Shown here: positions 46,359 to 55,234 of the stretch, one piece after another
Layout: the number at the start of each line of letters is the position of its first letter
Numbering within the stretch: the first letter of the stretch is position 1
Source: Sporolactobacillus pectinivorans
Lineage (GTDB): Bacteria > Bacillota > Bacilli > Bacillales > Sporolactobacillaceae
Direction of reading: 5' to 3'
Length of the DNA stretch: 64,000 bases
Assembly: GCF_002802965.1 (NCBI RefSeq)
Contig: NZ_NXGA01000001.1
Coordinates: forward strand, 3,306,379 to 3,370,378
The notes under the pieces: model-generated
Databases searched by the model: none
What the model saw: the letters and a program-made list of their open reading frames with translations, nothing else
What the model was told of the DNA's origin: nothing
Program-made: the position numbers and the translations under genes

Positions 46359-46901
46359 GAATCATATTTCACCTTTCCATAAAAAAAGTTTGCTTCATTC
46401 TAAAGTAATGTTGCATATACATCGAATGAGTATTCACGAGAACCATCGATATTATTATAAACGGTCGTATTCTCATTGCTTTCACAACTTATTATAAATC
46501 TATACATTTGAAGAAATTTTGTAAAACCTATTGCCTCGAAAAAAATCCTTTCACCGATCAGACTGTTGATCCAGCGTTTTCCATCACTATTTTGCCGATA
46601 AACGGCGGCCAGCCCTTTAACAATGAAAAAAATAATGAGTCAGCGATTTGCCTTTAAGAAAGACCAGTGTTTTGGCCTGATAACTTTTCAACGCCTGCCG
46701 AGGGATTCCATTTGGCGCAGTGCGGATTCATGAGCCTTCTGTACGCAAAACGGACATTGACACCCCCATAAGAGCTTTTATCATAGCCATACTCTTAATC
46801 AAAGAAACTTGATCTGGATCATGGTATGATGCCTGCCTATTCCTTATTATCAATGATAGGAATTATCATTTAAAACAGTTAAGCTGAAAAGAGGAGAAAG
46901 G
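46359..46901. other. Divergent gap, TSUP / cupin
   Basis: 543 bases. No convincing gene. Near the cupin end it holds a TTGAT-CTGG-ATCA palindrome (46809-46821) and the Fur-like box (46854-46868). Confidence 0.45.
46854..46868. promoter_or_regulatory. Fur/PerR-type box before the cupin gene
   Basis: TGATAGGAATTATCA is a 7-1-7 palindrome differing at two positions from the Bacillus Fur box (TGATAATNATTATCA), 34 bases before the start codon. Confidence 0.5.
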
Positions 46902-47207
46902 ATGAACGTTTATACACTGCACGAACAAAATACCCGGCTGAAGGAAATACTTTTTATCGATCCAGCGGTCACTATCGTCCATCTGTCTTTGAAGGAAGGA
47001 CAGGAAATAGGAAAACATCATGGTGGACCGGCACGGGTCACCGTGATTCCGGTCAAAGGTGAAGTGATCTTTTCGACAGAGGAGCAATCGGTACAGCTCG
47101 TTCCGGGGAAATTCGTCCGGCTGAATGCCGGTGAAGAACATGGGCTGAGGGCCAATCAGAACAGCGAAATTATCATTATCAAGCAGCCCGATGCGGCAGC
47201 GGAATGA
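46902..47207 (+). CDS. Cupin-domain protein
   Basis: 101-residue single beta-barrel. The first cupin motif holds HHGGPARVTVIPVKGE (about residues 37-52), the second PGKFVRLNAGEEHGL (about 69-83); the histidines suggest a bound metal. Such small cupins act as sensors or dioxygenase-like proteins; no reaction can be assigned. AGAGGAGAAAGG precedes the ATG, and a Fur-type box suggests iron or peroxide control. Confidence 0.75.
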   Translation: MNVYTLHEQNTRLKEILFIDPAVTIVHLSLKEGQEIGKHHGGPARVTVIPVKGEVIFSTEEQSVQLVPGKFVRLNAGEEHGLRANQNSEIIIIKQPDAAAE

Positions 47208-47237
47208 CTGTCCAGACCAGGTGCACAGCAAATAACA

Positions 47238-47275
47238 GGCAGGACGGAGTCCGATTATTGCAGGACCCTCCTGCC
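47238..47275. terminator. Terminator between the cupin and DUF488 genes
   Basis: GGCAGGA-GG-GTCC / GGAC-CC-TCCTGCC with a short T-rich tail on the plus strand; also positioned to end the converging fer-DUF488 unit. Confidence 0.6.
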
Positions 47276-47285
47276 TGCCGTTTGT

Positions 47286-47654
47286 CTACACATCATATTG
47301 AGTACGGAGAAATATCAGCAGCACGATGGCATGATTCACCAACGGATCTCTCGCCGCATAAACAAGTGTGATTGTCCCCTCCCTGCTTTCGGTGGCAATC
47401 CGCTCCAACAACAGCCGTTTCTCCTGATCATGCGTAAGTTCATCTATATACTTACTCCGAAACAATTCGAACTTGCCCGCCTCATGGTTGAACCAGCGAC
47501 GCAGCTCAGGACTAGGCGCTAAGTCTTTAAGCCAGCCCACCAGCCGGGCGCGGTCTTTCGACACCCCCCGCGGCCACAGCCGGTCGACCAGATAACGCTG
47601 CCCGTCCTCAGGCACAGCCGGTTCATAGATGCGTTTGATTTGAATCATCGGCAT
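47286..47654 (-). CDS. DUF488-family protein (YeaO-like)
   Basis: 122 residues with the family pattern RIYEPAVPEDGQRYLVDRLWPRGVSK near the N-terminus and a LVYAARDP strand near the C-terminus. Function not established. Several starts are possible; the ATG at 47654 lies 10 bases after AAGGAG. It begins 14 bases after the ferredoxin stop, so the two form an operon. Confidence 0.8.
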   Translation of the reverse strand: MPMIQIKRIYEPAVPEDGQRYLVDRLWPRGVSKDRARLVGWLKDLAPSPELRRWFNHEAGKFELFRSKYIDELTHDQEKRLLLERIATESREGTITLVYAARDPLVNHAIVLLIFLRTQYDV

Positions 47655-47668
47655 AGCCCCCATGCTCC

Positions 47669-47914
47669 TTAGTGTTCTTTGATTCCGTCAGTGAGCGGAT
47701 GTTCCCCTACTTCAATCGACTCAGTCGGACAGCCCATATAGGCGTCCTCCAGATCCTCAAGAAGCTCTTCAGGAATTGGACGAATACCCTGATTCCCGTC
47801 AATAAGCGAGAAAGCGATCCCCTCCTCGTCACAATCAAAAATGTCGGGTGCCGACGCCTGACAGGCACCGCAGGCGATACAAGTATCCTGATTCACACGC
47901 GTATATTTAGCCAA
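47669..47914 (-). CDS. fer: [4Fe-4S] ferredoxin
   Basis: 81-residue electron carrier nearly the size of B. subtilis Fer (82). Cysteines in CIACGAC and later GCPTES bind one [4Fe-4S] cluster. A longer frame reaches 47992, but the TTG at 47914 begins the family N-terminus ([15 protein letters not shown]) and lies 9 bases after GAGAGG. First gene of a two-gene unit with DUF488. Confidence 0.9.
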   Translation of the reverse strand: MAKYTRVNQDTCIACGACQASAPDIFDCDEEGIAFSLIDGNQGIRPIPEELLEDLEDAYMGCPTESIEVGEHPLTDGIKEH

Positions 47915-48204
47915 TCCTGAAAACCTCTCTTTCCAAACCCAGCCTGTTGCATAATCATAAATATCTGGGTTACTGAATTCATTCACAAGCATAACAGCCG
48001 GATGAGAGAATCTCCATGATCTCGATCAATTTGCGTGCGACCCCGTCGTATAACTCAAGATCTCTCAATAAATGACGTGAATTAAGTCAAATAGAGATGC
48101 AATAATCAGTGTGAGGAAAATCGTGAACCAACACCTGATCAGAATTTTAGCCAAAGTGTATTTCATCATACAATCTCTCTAAATAATAAAATTTTCTCAT
48201 GAAA

Positions 48205-49083
48205 TTACGCTTGGGTTATCTGGTCAAGTCCTTTTATTGATCCACGTTTAAGCCCCATTGAAGCAAAGATGGTACCCAGTGACATCAAGAATAGACCTGT
48301 AATGAACATCAGGCTATTCACATCTTGTGTCATAAATAATTGCGGTGAATGAACAGTAATCTGAACAATTAGGATGGTCGAGAGCACTACTGATACCGCC
48401 ATGCCAAACAGAATGACTATTTCAGGGATATATACAAATTTTATTTCAGATAATTGAAACTCAGTTCTTATGACAACAAGTGAGACCGCAGCAGTACCTG
48501 CAATTAATAGGAGAGTCGAAAGGATTAAGTACCCAATCAAAAGGGCAAAGATATAAGCTTGCAAGTGCCAGAACACAAGCATTACCGTAAAGATTGCCGT
48601 AAAAAGTGCAAATAAGAGTAAACACGAAAGAGAGAACCAAAATGGATGTAACACATCTGATTTTCTATTTTTGAATGCCCGTTTAACAGAAATGAAAAAG
48701 ATAGGAAGACCACCAATTAAAATCGTTAAAAATGAGATAGAACCAACAATAAAAACGGCATGATAAAGAACTCCAAACTCCGGATGAATTTTGTCGACCA
48801 CTTGAAAGTTAGGAACAGGGTCATTGAGCCGTTGAAGCAAACTCCAACCTACGCCATATAGCACAAAGGCACCAAAAACCATCACAATCCCTGAACGAAT
48901 TCGGTTTGTCATATATGAAACTCCCTCTGTAAAAAAACTGAAATTTAAATTTGCATCAAGGGCTCCTATTAGTAAGTCAATCATCGTAACAAGTGTTATT
49001 TTGTGTTCCTCTAAAACAGCTAACATTTCATCTTCATAACGCACACGCCAAGCACGCGGATAAAGTTTTAATAACCAACGCAT
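48205..49083 (-). CDS. Membrane protein cotranscribed with PadR regulator
   Basis: 292 residues. The cytosolic N-terminus (LLKLYPRAWRVRYEDEMLAVLEEH) is the permease-prefix type segment often seen with PadR pairs; the rest has about six hydrophobic segments. Start codon overlaps the padR stop by one base (TGATG), so translation is coupled. Likely a membrane-stress or transport partner; function unknown. Confidence 0.75.
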   Translation of the reverse strand: MRWLLKLYPRAWRVRYEDEMLAVLEEHKITLVTMIDLLIGALDANLNFSFFTEGVSYMTNRIRSGIVMVFGAFVLYGVGWSLLQRLNDPVPNFQVVDKIHPEFGVLYHAVFIVGSISFLTILIGGLPIFFISVKRAFKNRKSDVLHPFWFSLSCLLLFALFTAIFTVMLVFWHLQAYIFALLIGYLILSTLLLIAGTAAVSLVVIRTEFQLSEIKFVYIPEIVILFGMAVSVVLSTILIVQITVHSPQLFMTQDVNSLMFITGLFLMSLGTIFASMGLKRGSIKGLDQITQA

Positions 49084-49403
49084 CAGAACCCCTCCAGTGT
49101 TGCCAATCGTCTTTTTCCGGTCATGGCAATTTGTTCTAATGTTGCTACCTGCTCCCTAAAAACGGTTGCTCCCTTGTTTGTGATGTGATAAGGGCGGCGC
49201 CTTTCCTCGGCAGCCAGAGCTTCGATCCATCCCAATTTCTCTAATCGTGCAATTGCGCCATACAGTGTTCCTGGTTCCAGTTGAGTACCACTGAATACCT
49301 TAATGTCTTCCATCATGGCATACCCATGTTTCGGTCCGCTTGCCAAACTAGATAAAATAAGAAATGACACATCAGAAAAACGGCCTAACTCCTTTTGTCT
49401 CAT
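49083..49403 (-). CDS. PadR-family transcriptional regulator
   Basis: 106-residue winged helix: SFLILSSLASGPKHGYAMMEDI, then PGTLYGAIARLEKLGWIEALAAEERRRPYHIT, both diagnostic. First gene of a two-gene operon with the membrane protein. The upstream region (49425-49465) has AAGTTAAACTTACTAAGTTTT-like repeated half sites that could be its operator. Confidence 0.88.
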   Translation of the reverse strand: MRQKELGRFSDVSFLILSSLASGPKHGYAMMEDIKVFSGTQLEPGTLYGAIARLEKLGWIEALAAEERRRPYHITNKGATVFREQVATLEQIAMTGKRRLATLEGF

Positions 49404-50059
49404 TTAAAATTTCCTTTCCACTTTATTAAGTTAAACTTACTAAGTTTTGCTTAATAATAAAACATCCTTTTATTGTTGTCAAGATTTTATTAGATCCCGG
49501 GCGATGTCCATAGAATGAATAGGCACGACTTTCCCTCCACACTGAGCACATGAGGAGCCTCCTTGTATGTTTTGGGTTTGGTCACCTATAATCATACAAA
49601 GGAGTAGCTCCTTTGTATCACCCAGTCGGTGGAAATTAGAAAATTACTTTAACACTCGCATGGAACAGGTCTTAACTAGATTGACTAATGAAGAATTAAG
49701 GATTAATTTGTCTTATCTTGCAAACAATGTCACCATATTTAAATAGATCAACCGCTTTGCGTTTCCATTAAGCACAACTTAGGAATTCTATTTAATTGTC
49801 GTGTTGAAAAAGGATATTCCGCGGTATCTTCTTTTGCACCACTTCAAAAAGAAGTCCATCCAGTTAATATTCAGTTAATTTTTCCATGTTACACTCTTTT
49901 ACAACAACATGAGAGGGGGTAGTCGATATACGGGTCAGGAGCGATCAGAAGACAACTTAGCCAATGGCTTCAAGCTGGTAATAAAAAAGTTTTTCTTAAC
50001 GAATAATGTGTATCAGAAACAGAAACTCAGATTCGCCTACATAAGAGGAGGCAGTATCA
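49404..50059. other. Gap upstream of the MacB-type transporter
   Basis: 656 bases without a convincing gene. Contains the perfect hairpin at 49594-49618 and probably the ABC promoter close to 49880-50030. Confidence 0.4.
49594..49618. repeat. Perfect 11-bp hairpin
   Basis: ATACAAAGGAG-TAG-CTCCTTTGTAT. No T-run follows on the plus strand, and no gene ends just before it, so a terminator role is doubtful; it may be the end of a small non-autonomous element. Confidence 0.5.
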
Positions 50060-52045
50060 GTGCACTTTTTGGAGCTCAAGAACATCCACAAATCATACTA
50101 TTTAGGCAAAGAAGAACAACCCGTTTTAAAAGGTATTAATCTCAGCTTTGAACGCGGTGAATTTGTATCTATTCTGGGTGAATCCGGTGGTGGAAAAACA
50201 ACGCTGATGAATATTATCGGTGGGCTTGATCGAAATTTCAGCGGCGAAGTATTGATAAATGGCCAACGATTAAATCACTCGAAGGCTAAAGCATTGGACC
50301 GGTTTCGCCGGGAAACGGTGGGCTATATTTATCAATCTTATAATTTAATCAGCCATTTGAATGTACTTGATAACGTCATCATTTCACTGGATATGACGAC
50401 ACTGTCCAAAAGTGAACGCGAAGAACGGGCCAAAGCATTGTTAAAAAAAGTCGGGCTGCTGGACCATATCCGAAAATATCCGAGCCAGCTGTCCGGTGGT
50501 CAGAAGCAGCGTGTAGCTATTGCCAGGGCTTTGGCCAGTGACCCGAAAATTATCATTGCGGACGAGCCTACGGGGGCATTAGACTCACAAAACACCGAAG
50601 AAGTCCTGCGCATTTTAAACCAAATTGCCAAAGAGGGGCGGCTCGTTATTGCCGTCACTCACTCTCAGGCCGTTGCCGATTATGGCACGCGTATTGTTCA
50701 CTTGAAAGACGGGAAAATAGACCAGGAAGAAACTTTGAAAGATGCCTACCCGATACCTGCGGAGACCGCGCAGATCCAGTCGCGTCCGCTTCCGGCCTGG
50801 GCAAGCTATTTTACGGCATTTAAACACCTTAAATTCCATTTTGGGCGCAATTCGCTTATTATCCTTGGTACAGCTATCGGACTCTCCGCCGTCATGTTGT
50901 TCAGCGGTTTAGGCAACGGAGTTAAAGGATACATTAACGAACAGGTCAATTCATTGGTCAATCCGCAGGCGATCACCGTATCAAGATACAGCAATTCGGC
51001 AACTGCTTCTCCCCGGGGGGCGGCACGAACGGCAATGGCAACGACCAGTACAGGTAACACCCTGAGCTCGTCCCAAATTCAGCAGCTGAAAAATTTAAAA
51101 CACGTTGTAAGTGTCGAACCAGGCTATAGAATCAGTAATCCCACAATAACGATTGGCAGTAAAACACTGACTCTGTCGTCTATTCAAACGTGGACGCACA
51201 GTCTGCAAACTTCAATTATTCAAGCAGGGCATGCGGCCGGTGATAATGAGATTATGGTTGACGAAACAGCAGTAGCAAAAGAATGGTCAGCCACAAACTG
51301 GAAGAACATCATCGGTAAGAAAGTCACTGTGACCTACACGGCCTATAATTCTCATGGCAAACCGATCCAGATTCAAAAGAAACTGACCGTTTCCGGAATT
51401 ACGAGCAGCAGCGCCGCCGCCCAGAACGGCGGGATCAATGCCATGAATTATAACACCATGTATGATTCATTAAAAAATGCAAATGCCTCGACTCAGGCCA
51501 CGTTTGCCACGGTTAATGTCGATAAAATGAGCCACGTTAAAGCTCTGGGAAATACAATTAATAAGATAAACACGAGCAACAAGCGTGTTTTCAATGCGAT
51601 CGTCATTTCTGATACATTGGATACCATCAACACATTTATCAATTTAGCATCCAATGTACTGTCTGCAATTGCCGGCATTTCACTGCTAGTCTCGGCGCTG
51701 ATGATCATTGTGACCATGTTTATGTCCGTCAATGACCGGATAAAAGAAATCGGTATTTTACGTGCAATGGGTGAAAGCAAACGCGATATCCGCCGGCTCT
51801 TCACGAGCGAATCGATCCTCATTGGTTTGTTAAGTTCTGTATTTGCCACAGTGCTCGCCTATGGGGTCGGTAGTGCTCTTAACCATGTACTCTATCACTT
51901 GGCTAAATATAACCTTGTGCAAGTCACGTTTAACAATGTGCTATTTGCCTTTATCATCGCTCTGATTATTGCTTTTATTGCTGCCCTGTTGCCGGCACGG
52001 CGCGCGGCAGGCTTGAATCCTATTGATGCATTAGCTTCAGAATAA
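50060..52045 (+). CDS. Fused ABC transporter, ATPase plus FtsX/MacB-type permease
   Basis: 661 residues. N-terminal ATPase (1-230): Walker A GESGGGKT (40-47), signature LSGGQKQR (about 143), Walker B IIIADEPTG. C-terminal permease: helix at about 268-290, extracellular domain to about 515, then three membrane helices with the FtsX motif KEIGILRAMGESKRDI. This class exports peptides or lipids, or drives wall enzymes. Start is GTG 50060, 8 bases after AGAGGAGG. No partner HlyD-type or sensor gene is next to it. Confidence 0.9.
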   Translation: MHFLELKNIHKSYYLGKEEQPVLKGINLSFERGEFVSILGESGGGKTTLMNIIGGLDRNFSGEVLINGQRLNHSKAKALDRFRRETVGYIYQSYNLISHLNVLDNVIISLDMTTLSKSEREERAKALLKKVGLLDHIRKYPSQLSGGQKQRVAIARALASDPKIIIADEPTGALDSQNTEEVLRILNQIAKEGRLVIAVTHSQAVADYGTRIVHLKDGKIDQEETLKDAYPIPAETAQIQSRPLPAWASYFTAFKHLKFHFGRNSLIILGTAIGLSAVMLFSGLGNGVKGYINEQVNSLVNPQAITVSRYSNSATASPRGAARTAMATTSTGNTLSSSQIQQLKNLKHVVSVEPGYRISNPTITIGSKTLTLSSIQTWTHSLQTSIIQAGHAAGDNEIMVDETAVAKEWSATNWKNIIGKKVTVTYTAYNSHGKPIQIQKKLTVSGITSSSAAAQNGGINAMNYNTMYDSLKNANASTQATFATVNVDKMSHVKALGNTINKINTSNKRVFNAIVISDTLDTINTFINLASNVLSAIAGISLLVSALMIIVTMFMSVNDRIKEIGILRAMGESKRDIRRLFTSESILIGLLSSVFATVLAYGVGSALNHVLYHLAKYNLVQVTFNNVLFAFIIALIIAFIAALLPARRAAGLNPIDALASE

Positions 52046-52124
52046 GATATCCAAAACAATGAAGCTGTTCCGAATGGATAAACACAAAGGATAAGTGTAA
52101 AAATTTCTTCCGAACTACTATTAT

Positions 52125-52157
52125 GAAGCTCACACCGTTGAATCGGCGTGAGCTTTT
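52125..52157 (+). terminator. Terminator after the ABC transporter gene
   Basis: AAGCTCAC-CCG / CGG-GTGAGCTT followed by TTTTGT. Confidence 0.8.
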
Positions 52158-52298
52158 TGTAGTTATGATAAGGGCAGATGCGCGAGGATGACGAGAAGCG
52201 CACCCTCGGAGTGCTTGATATCATCGTCATGTTATGCGGAAGATTTGTGGAAAGAAAAGATAAATCTTATCGTTTCTATGCCTCACACGGCAAATAGC

Positions 52299-52342
52299 GA
52301 AGAGCTGAGAAGTACTGATACATCAGCATTTCTCAGCTCTTC
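52299..52342. terminator. Hairpin beside the first tRNA-Leu core copy
   Basis: Perfect 13-bp stem GAAGAGCTGAGAA / TTCTCAGCTCTTC with an inner CTGA/TCAG helix. Its GAAGAGC part is also present next to the other two tRNA-Leu core copies, where the tRNA operon terminator lies. Confidence 0.55.
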
Positions 52343-52370
52343 AATAATAGCACCGTGACTGGATAAAACA

Positions 52371-52391
52371 TAGAAATACCGGTGGTCGGGG
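52371..52391 (-). repeat. tRNA-Leu 3'-end core, copy 1 (att-like)
   Basis: 21 bases (TAGAAATACC followed by GGTGGTCGGGG) identical to the 3' end of the intact tRNA-Leu at 62336-62356. The rest of the tRNA is missing. Confidence 0.7.
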
Positions 52392-52477
52392 GTCAATAAA
52401 GGTGTCAAAGTATTGATTTAATAGGCTTTTGCAAGTTCATGTGTAAAATTTGTCTTTTGAATCTCGATTGTATCGTT

Positions 52478-52738
52478 TTATCTTTCATAATGCGTTCGGC
52501 ATTGCAAGACATACAGCGTATCATGATCAATTTTAAAAACTAATCGATTGACTTGGTCTATCCTTGTACTATACCAACCGGATAAATTACCCTTTAATTT
52601 TTCTGATTTACCTATACCAAAGTGCTCATTACGGTCAATATCTTTCAGCAGCATATTAATACGTTTCAATGTTTTTTTATCTTGCTTCTGCCAATATAAA
52701 TAATCTTCCCATGCGATGTCGGTAAACGATTTATTCAT
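52478..52738 (-). CDS. YoeB/Txe-family mRNA endonuclease toxin
   Basis: 86 residues of the RelE fold, YoeB subgroup: AWEDYLYWQKQDKKTLKRIN, then GIGKSEKLKGNLSGWYSTRI and CRTHYER at the end with the catalytic His/Tyr. Cleaves mRNA at the ribosome. Start ATG 52738, 8 bases after GGTGA and overlapping the antitoxin stop by 8 bases; the longer frame to 52783 is unsupported. Partner antitoxin directly upstream. Confidence 0.88.
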   Translation of the reverse strand: MNKSFTDIAWEDYLYWQKQDKKTLKRINMLLKDIDRNEHFGIGKSEKLKGNLSGWYSTRIDQVNRLVFKIDHDTLYVLQCRTHYER

Positions 52739-52997
52739 CGTCTTCACCAATAAGCTTATGTGTTTTGATTCTCCCCTGCTCAAATTGCTTTAGCGATTCT
52801 TTTAATACGTTCTGATTTTCCTCACTGAAAAAAGGATCGGCAACAATTTCAAACGGAATTCGCCGTTGCGTTACCGTTTGTTTAATGAATAATGTAATCG
52901 CGGAAGTCATAGTTAATCCCATTTCATTAAACATTTTATCGGCATCTTCTTTTAACTTTTTATCAAGACGAATCTGAACACTTTTCGTTTCTGCCAT
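52731..52997 (-). CDS. RelB/DinJ-family antitoxin
   Basis: 88 residues: ribbon-helix-helix N-terminus (SVQIRLDKKLKEDADKMFNEMGLTMTSAI) that binds DNA and dimerises, and a C-terminal tail (ENQNVLKESLKQFEQGRI) expected to wrap the toxin. Start ATG 52997 with AAAGGAG 8 bases upstream. YoeB toxins more often pair with a YefM/Phd-type antitoxin, so the family combination is of interest. Probably autorepresses its operon. Confidence 0.85.
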   Translation of the reverse strand: MAETKSVQIRLDKKLKEDADKMFNEMGLTMTSAITLFIKQTVTQRRIPFEIVADPFFSEENQNVLKESLKQFEQGRIKTHKLIGEDDE

Positions 52998-53180
52998 TTT
53001 AAAAACTCCTTTCATTTATATTATAATGCACATTCATTAATATGTGTATACAATAAAATTATTTTGCACTATTATATATGCAGGATTTGCCGCACTATTT
53101 TGCGAATTGACTTCAGACATCTGAATAACGAAAATCATTGCGAATAGGTTCCAATTTTCATTCGCTGTTTGTACAGACAG

Positions 53181-53717
53181 TCACATCAACATCAATGCAA
53201 TGGAAAAACTAAGCAGGTTCTCCATAAAAACATTTGTATTTTTATGGACGCCCAAATTTCCGTTGATCAAAATTTTATTCTGAGGCGCTGCCCCTGAATA
53301 ATAAAACTTAAAGACTTCAGCGACCTTCCAGCTTAACTCATTGAGTTTCGATCGATCATAGTAGAAAACATTCCGCAGTTCTTTGGGAACAGTAAAAACC
53401 ATATGGCGGTGAGGCACATCAAAGATCATGTTCTGTTGCTTCTACGATCAATCATCCGTATACTTCTTTCCGTACTTATGGCAAAAACGGCTTTTACAGG
53501 TAAAGCAGACGAAGACAGGAACAGGATTTTCTTCACAACCTAAGCACTCATACTTGGCATAGCCCAGGTCACGTGTCCCGCATTTGATCGCCTTCTGAAC
53601 CGTTTCCCTGATATCCTCACGATAAGCTTCGGGAAACTGATCCGAGCGGAGTTTCCAGAAGCCATCGAAATGTTCTTTAAGAATCTGCTTAACCGCACTG
53701 CTTTTCCGTTTCTCCAT
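53181..53717 (-). pseudogene. Dead IS91-family transposase fragment
   Basis: The N-terminus has the zinc-binding pattern ECLGCEENPVPVFVCFTC and FCHKYGKKYTDD, then the frame continues through a TGA and a TAG in place of Trp and a sense codon (near 53440-53450) into IFDVPHRHMVFTVPKELR. The tail after VAEVFKFYYSG no longer matches the family: the large catalytic part is deleted. About 180 of some 400 codons remain. Confidence 0.8.
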
Positions 53718-53738
53718 GATTCGGACTCTCCCTGAATG

Positions 53739-53807
53739 TTCTACAGCTAGTTTAACGGGCAGTTATCCACAAGTCGATATTTTATAGTTTCCTAAACAAC
53801 GAAAAAA
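53739..53807 (-). repeat. IS91-type element end beside the transposase fragment
   Basis: Contains TTATCCACAAG and TTTATAGTTTCCTAAACAAC, shared with the solitary copy at 8670-8747. It lies just upstream of the transposase start, where the element terminus is expected. Confidence 0.6.
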
Positions 53808-53930
53808 GCTCACAAATCCCCTCACATCAAGGATTTACAAGCTCTTCTCAAGATTCTAACGTCACGTATCTGAACCTAGAAATACCGGTGGTCGGGGTGG
53901 AACCGACTCCTTGCGGAACACGATCTTGAG
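53801..53930 (-). repeat. tRNA-Leu 3'-half with terminator, copy 2 (att-like)
   Basis: About 130 bases, close to 90 percent identical to 62260-62389. It includes the operon terminator and the tRNA-Leu sequence from the 3' end back to the anticodon loop (ends at CTTGAG), where the identity stops. The 21-base core is at 53877-53897. No promoter-proximal tRNA half, so it is not functional. Confidence 0.8.
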
Positions 53931-54341
53931 TTCCATTTATTGTTAATAACGTTTTTTACTGTTAAACAGGTATCTCTAAAAATGACCCAACAAATTCTGT
54001 TTTAGTAAACTTAAGTCATATATAATGGATCGGTAAAGGAAAGGGAAACACTGGAACCTGCTGATAAAAACAAAATAATTTTCATAAAAAAAGGAATCGG
54101 GCTTGTATTAATACTGATTTAATTAATGATGATTTTGAATACTCATTATACGCTTAGAAAAAAAATACCCATTCAGAAAAACGGCCATAGATTTTAAGAG
54201 TTTTGAAAAAAACTTGCTAACATAATTTAAATACTAGCGAATTAACTTTGCAAATGTTTGCTCTTGTAAAAACAAGAGATCCAGCATATTTGAGAAATCA
54301 AAAATCAAATCAGTTTAAACATGACAGCGAAATTCAGAATA
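53931..54341. other. Gap inside the island
   Basis: AT-rich, no open frame with a start signal. Ends at the manO stop. Confidence 0.45.
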
Positions 54342-54725
54342 CTAATTACTACTTTTTCGACCGAACTTGGCTTTTAGGCCGCGCTTGACAACTTGAAAGA
54401 ACGTCAGCGACCTAACCATTCGTTCCGGTTTAACGTATTTACGTATCTCACGCAGAACTTTCTTCGGATGCTTGGAAGCGAAAGTGTAAGTTCCATTTTT
54501 CTTGGTTCTTAATGCATAGCGAGGAATCCACTTTCCCTTGAACATTACTGAAGCAATGACACAATCAATATCATCCCAAGGAATTTGAATATATTTTCGG
54601 GCATCCCGGTCATTATAAAACTCAAAACCCTTGTCGCCAATCATGATTTTACCATAATCAGTCAGTCCGATATAAGAATTGGCAGCGGTTACAAAGTCGA
54701 CTTTTGTATTCATTGATTGAACCAT
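54342..54725 (-). CDS. manO: DUF956 protein, mannose-PTS accessory (ManO)
   Basis: 127 residues of the DUF956 family, found with mannose PTS operons in Firmicutes: VDFVTAANSYIGL, KIMIGDKGFEFYNDRDARKYIQIPW and GKWIPRYALRTKKNGTYTF. Cytosolic, basic C-terminus. In lactic acid bacteria the ManO protein influences man operon expression. It lies 425 bases downstream of the operon terminator, so it probably has its own promoter. GGGG lies about 8 bases before the ATG. Confidence 0.85.
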   Translation of the reverse strand: MVQSMNTKVDFVTAANSYIGLTDYGKIMIGDKGFEFYNDRDARKYIQIPWDDIDCVIASVMFKGKWIPRYALRTKKNGTYTFASKHPKKVLREIRKYVKPERMVRSLTFFQVVKRGLKAKFGRKSSN

Positions 54726-55148
54726 CTTTTAGCCCCATTCCCCTTCATTTTACAGCTTTATTATACTTTACTTCTATCAGTCAAACAATATAGTTCGCGT
54801 ATTCTTGAGCGATCAAATAGATTTGAGAATAAGCAGATCAGTTCGCGCCATGGAGATGGCTGTAACTGGAAACCAATGATAGCGGAATGTGTTTTTTGGG
54901 GGGAGGCTTCAAAATATTTTTCAGACCGTCATCATACTTCTTGGACCGACTCTGTTTACCCGTTACGGAATCCAATTCGCCGGGCCAATTTCGATGATAG
55001 CGTGTCCGTTTTTTATTCCATCCCACAGTCCAAACAGATCCATCCGCAGTGGCCATACCATTTTCCTTTTTTACATGGACTCATAACATCTTTCACGCAA
55101 AGACATGGTAGAATCACGCTATGTTTCAGTAGAAGAATCGAAAAAAAA
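54726..55148. other. Gap between manZ and manO
   Basis: 423 bases. A minus-strand frame (54838-55056) is composition-biased and unrecognised; no start signal. Presumably contains the manO promoter. Confidence 0.4.
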
Positions 55149-55181
55149 GCCTGAAATCCTTGACTTAAAAGGAATCAGGCT
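55149..55181 (-). terminator. Terminator of the mannose PTS operon
   Basis: On the minus strand AGCCTGA-TT-CCTT and AAGG-ATT-TCAGGCT form a long stem followed by eight T's. Confidence 0.85.
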
Positions 55182-55234
55182 CAACCTGATGACACAACGA
55201 TTAAATAAAAATACTCAAACCAGAATCTTCGACA

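Noticed and set aside
54838..55056. 72-residue minus-strand frame between manZ and manO
   Set aside because: No ribosome binding site and no similarity that I recognise.
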